A stretch of DNA of 8,965 bases. Source: Burkholderiales bacterium. GTDB taxonomy: Bacteria > Pseudomonadota > Gammaproteobacteria > Burkholderiales > Burkholderiaceae_F. Shown piece by piece: positions 7,180 through 8,965 of this stretch. The notes under the pieces are model-generated. The model was not told the origin of the DNA. It searched no databases and saw nothing but the letters and a program-made list of their open reading frames with translations. The stretch covers positions 1 through 8,965 of the forward strand of contig JAJTHJ010000389.1 of the NCBI GenBank assembly GCA_021298875.1, in the 5' to 3' direction. Each line of letters starts with the position of its first letter. Within the stretch, counting starts at the first letter, position 1. The translations under genes and the position numbers were made by a program.

Positions 7180-7725
7180 ATGGCGCGGCGCGCGACGGGG
7201 TTGGTGCCGATCAAGGCAATCGTTTCGCGCATTTTGGTGCTGCGCGGGCAGCGCTTGATGCTGGATGCCGACTTGGCAGAGTTGTATGGGGTGCCCACTA
7301 AAGTGCTCGTTCAGGCCGTCAAGCGCAACGTCGAGCGTTTCCTGTCCGACTTCATGTTTCGTCTTACCGATCAAGAGTTTGCGGCTTTGAGGTCACAAAC
7401 TGTGACCACAAAACCGGGTCGCGGCGGCCGCCGCACCGCACCCTATGCCTTCACTGAGCAGGGCGTGGCGATGCTCTCGTCCGTACTGAACAGCCCGCAG
7501 GCGGTTCAGGTCAACATCGGTATCGTCCGAGCTTTCGTGCGGCTGCGCGAAGCGCTGGCAAGCAACCGGGAACTGGCGGCCAAGTTCGAGGAACTCGCCC
7601 GCAAGGTCGATACTCACGATCGGGCCATCGCCGGTCTACTTCGCACGCTGCGCGAGCTGATGAATCCGCCGCCCGCATCGCCCAAGCGACCGATAGGTTT
7701 CGTCTGGCATGACGGCGCGACCTGA
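7180..7725 (+). CDS. ORF6N-domain protein (KilA-N-associated type), inserted in ccm operon
   Basis: The 181-residue protein has the ORF6N domain, a putative DNA-binding module found in phages, large DNA viruses and mobile-element or stand-alone bacterial genes. Recognisable parts are RILVLRGQRLMLDADLAELYGVPTK cut here into RILVLRGQRLMLDADLAELY (17-36), then VKRNVERFLSDFMFRLT (47-63) and the hallmark YAFTEQGVAMLSSVLNS (about 88-104), followed by VQVNIGIVRAFVRLRE and a helical, possibly coiled-coil tail (EELARKVDTHDRAIAGLL). No KilA-N or Bro domain is fused to it. It has no known role in cytochrome maturation. It starts four bases after ccmF, and its first half has more T/A-rich and TTG/TTT codons than its neighbours. 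ATG 7180 has GAAGG too close (one base); in-frame TTG 7201 or GTG 7204 are alternatives. Probably an acquired passenger gene transcribed with the operon. Confidence 0.9.
   Translation: MARRATGLVPIKAIVSRILVLRGQRLMLDADLAELYGVPTKVLVQAVKRNVERFLSDFMFRLTDQEFAALRSQTVTTKPGRGGRRTAPYAFTEQGVAMLSSVLNSPQAVQVNIGIVRAFVRLREALASNRELAAKFEELARKVDTHDRAIAGLLRTLRELMNPPPASPKRPIGFVWHDGAT
7391..7407. repeat. 17-bp perfect dyad inside the ORF6N gene
   Basis: GGTCACA (7391-7397) and TGTGACC (7401-7407) are exact inverted copies around AAC. The dyad lies within codons for the variable region just before the YAFTEQG motif. It could be an operator-like site for the encoded DNA-binding protein, but arms of seven bases also occur by chance in 9 kb. 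Confidence 0.35.
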
Positions 7726-7749
7726 ACCCGCGACACGATTCGGCATTCG

Positions 7750-8289
7750 ATGAAACGCATTGCCCTGTTCCTGATCCCGCTCGCCGCCTTCGTGGTGCTG
7801 GCGGTCTTTCTGCTGCGCGGGTTGTGGCTCAACCCGCGCGAGGTGCCGTCGCCGCTGGTCGGCAAGCCGGCGCCGGTGTTCGCGCTGCCCACGCTGCACG
7901 CGCCGGACAAGAAGTTCGCCAGCGCCGACATGGCCGGGCAGGTGTGGGTGTTCAACGTGTGGGCGTCGTGGTGCACGCCCTGCCGGCAGGAGCATCCGCT
8001 GTGGAACGCCTTCGCGCGCAAGCAACTGGTGCCGCTGATCGGCCTGAATTACAAGGACAAGGGCGATGCGGCGCGCGGCTGGCTGGCCGAACTGGGCGAC
8101 CCCTATCAGGTCAACGTGGTCGACGCCGACGGCCGGCTCGGTATCGACTTCGGCGTCTACGGCGTGCCCGAAACCTTCGTGATCGACAAGAAAGGCGTCA
8201 TCCGCTTCAAGCACATCGGGCCGATCACCGCCGAGGTGCTCGACCGCAAAATCGTTCCGCTGATTCAGCAACTGCAAGGGGAATCATGA
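7750..8289 (+). CDS. ccmG: CcmG (DsbE), periplasmic thiol-disulfide reductase
   Basis: This is a membrane-anchored thioredoxin-fold protein that reduces the disulfide of apocytochrome c or of CcmH, taking electrons from DsbD/CcdA. Of 179 residues, 1-25 are a basic head plus membrane anchor (KRIALFLIPLAAFVVLAVFLL). SPLVGKPAPVFALP (34-47) is the usual lead into the fold. The active site WCTPC has C75 and C78 in VWVFNVWASWCTPCRQEHP, and the cis-proline loop is YGVPETFVID (P140, with the CcmG-type Glu141). The length is normal. No Shine-Dalgarno-like sequence lies before ATG 7750, unlike ccmB, D, E, F, H and I, and 24 bases separate it from the ORF6N stop. Its stop overlaps the ccmH start in ATGA (8286-8289). 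Confidence 0.96.
   Translation: MKRIALFLIPLAAFVVLAVFLLRGLWLNPREVPSPLVGKPAPVFALPTLHAPDKKFASADMAGQVWVFNVWASWCTPCRQEHPLWNAFARKQLVPLIGLNYKDKGDAARGWLAELGDPYQVNVVDADGRLGIDFGVYGVPETFVIDKKGVIRFKHIGPITAEVLDRKIVPLIQQLQGES
8276..8282 (+). promoter_or_regulatory. Ribosome-binding site fixing the ccmH start
   Basis: AAGGGGA lies three bases before ATG 8286 (core GGGG to ATG about four to five). It shows ccmH begins there and not at upstream starts in the same frame inside ccmG. Confidence 0.65.
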
Positions 8290-8762
8290 GCAAGCACTGG
8301 CGCGCGGCGTTGGCCGCGAGCGCATTGGCGCTGGCCGTCGCGGCCGGCGCGCAGGCGGCGGTGCCGACCGACGCCGACCCCGTCGTGCACAAGCGCGAAA
8401 TCGAGCTGGCCTCCAAGCTGCGCTGCCTCGTGTGCCAGAACGAAACGATCGCCGCCTCGCGGGCCGATCTGGCGGTGGACCTGCGCCGCCAGGTGCGCGA
8501 GCAGGTCGCCGCCGGCAAGACCGACGAGGAGATCATCGACTTCATGACCTCGCGCTACGGCGACTTCGTGCTGTACCAGCCGCCGTTGAGGGGCGCCACG
8601 CTGTTGCTGTGGTTCGGCCCGCTGCTGCTGGGGGCGATCGGCCTGCTGGTGGCGCTGCGCGTCGTGCGCGCACGGCGCAAGCTGGCTCTGGCGGCCCCGC
8701 TGTCCGAGGTGGAACGCGCCCGCGCCACCGCGCTGCTGCGCGGCGAAGGAGAACGTCGATGA
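8286..8762 (+). CDS. ccmH: CcmH (CcmL/CycL-type), thiol-disulfide subunit of the haem lyase
   Basis: CcmH is a small inner-membrane protein with a periplasmic three-helix domain whose cysteine pair holds or reduces the apocytochrome CXXCH cysteines, working with CcmG and CcmF. The 158-residue protein has a cleavable signal peptide ending near AGAQA-A (about residue 25), the diagnostic LRCLVCQNETIAAS (45-58; C47 and C50), then LRRQVREQVAAGKTDEEIIDFM and SRYGDFVLYQPP (89-100). One membrane helix (about 104-127) and a charged tail follow. It is the short form without the TPR region of E. coli CcmH; that part is encoded separately by ccmI. It is joined by ATGA overlaps to ccmG and to ccmI, so the three are probably translated together. 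Confidence 0.96.
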   Translation: MSKHWRAALAASALALAVAAGAQAAVPTDADPVVHKREIELASKLRCLVCQNETIAASRADLAVDLRRQVREQVAAGKTDEEIIDFMTSRYGDFVLYQPPLRGATLLLWFGPLLLGAIGLLVALRVVRARRKLALAAPLSEVERARATALLRGEGERR

Positions 8763-8965
8763 CCGAGTTCGTCCTGATTGCCGCGGTGATGGTGGCCGTC
8801 GGCCTGATCGTGTTGCTGCCGCCGCTGCTGCGCGCACCGCGCGCCACCGCCGCCGCCGACCAGCGGCGCACCAGTGTCGCCATCCTCAAGGAGCAGCTGG
8901 CCGATCTCGAGCGCGACCATGCGACCGGCCGTATCGACTCCGCGGCGTATGCCGAGACGCACGCC
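8759..8965 (+). CDS. ccmI: CcmI (CycH), apocytochrome c chaperone, N-terminal part
   Basis: Only the first 69 residues are present; the frame runs off the right edge. CcmI has two N-terminal membrane helices with a cytoplasmic loop between them, then a periplasmic TPR domain that holds the C-terminal helix of apocytochrome c for the lyase. Seen here are the first membrane helix (about 3-25, EFVLIAAVMVAVGLIVLLPP) cut as EFVLIAAVMVAVGLIVLL and the start of the loop, SVAILKEQLADLERDHATGR (39-58), which matches the family's reading of a helix with EQL-ELE-D-xxG. The start is supported by AAGGAG at 8745-8750, eight bases upstream, and by the ATGA overlap with ccmH. Its place as the last ccm gene is usual. 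Confidence 0.92.
   Translation, partial: MTEFVLIAAVMVAVGLIVLLPPLLRAPRATAAADQRRTSVAILKEQLADLERDHATGRIDSAAYAETHA

Noticed and set aside
4872..7298. 808-codon open frame on the minus strand opposite ccmE/ccmF
   Set aside because: It is antisense to two unmistakable ccm genes and its product is Arg/His/Gln/Pro-rich low-complexity sequence, a usual artefact of high-GC codon bias.
7178..7746. GGCAT at 7178-7182 and 7742-7746 as a target-site duplication around the ORF6N gene
   Set aside because: Five bases is too short to be meaningful, the copies do not sit symmetrically at the likely limits, and no inverted terminal repeats or transposase are seen.

Overview
The window is GC-rich chromosomal DNA with all recognised genes on the + strand. 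It is dominated by a System I cytochrome c maturation operon in the order ccmA-ccmB-ccmC-ccmD-ccmE-ccmF-[ORF6N gene]-ccmG-ccmH-ccmI. System I, separate ccmH and ccmI genes, the very high GC content and an adjacent MtrB/PioB-type porin fit a proteobacterium, most likely a betaproteobacterium (Rhodocyclales/Burkholderiales-like). That placement is an inference from gene content, not from a phylogenetic marker.

Left edge (1-363): the last ~100 codons of a TROVE/vWA (Ro60-like) RNA-binding protein, closed by a strong intrinsic terminator. Immediately after the terminator T-run (362-2077) lies a long open frame matching the MtrB/PioB family of outer-membrane barrels that sheathe multihaem cytochromes in extracellular electron transfer. 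It has no signal peptide, no N-terminal portion and no room for a promoter or ribosome site, so it is read as a 5'-truncated remnant, or as an assembly junction. A REP-like pair of inverted palindromes (2090-2158) separates it from the ccm operon.

The ccm operon (2235 to beyond 8965): CcmA and CcmB form the ABC transporter core. With CcmC and CcmD they load haem onto CcmE and release holo-CcmE. CcmF, with the CcmH and CcmI proteins, ligates haem to apocytochrome c. CcmG and CcmH keep the CXXCH cysteines reduced. Most junctions are tight, with ATGA overlaps for D/E, G/H and H/I. Two exceptions stand out: the ccmE-ccmF spacer carries competing hairpins, and an ORF6N-domain gene of phage/mobile-element type sits in the ccmF-ccmG junction. 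ccmI runs off the right edge.

I see no tRNA, rRNA, CRISPR array or complete mobile element. No wholly new system is evident. The most notable points are the beheaded electron-transfer porin and the foreign-looking ORF6N gene inside a conserved operon.
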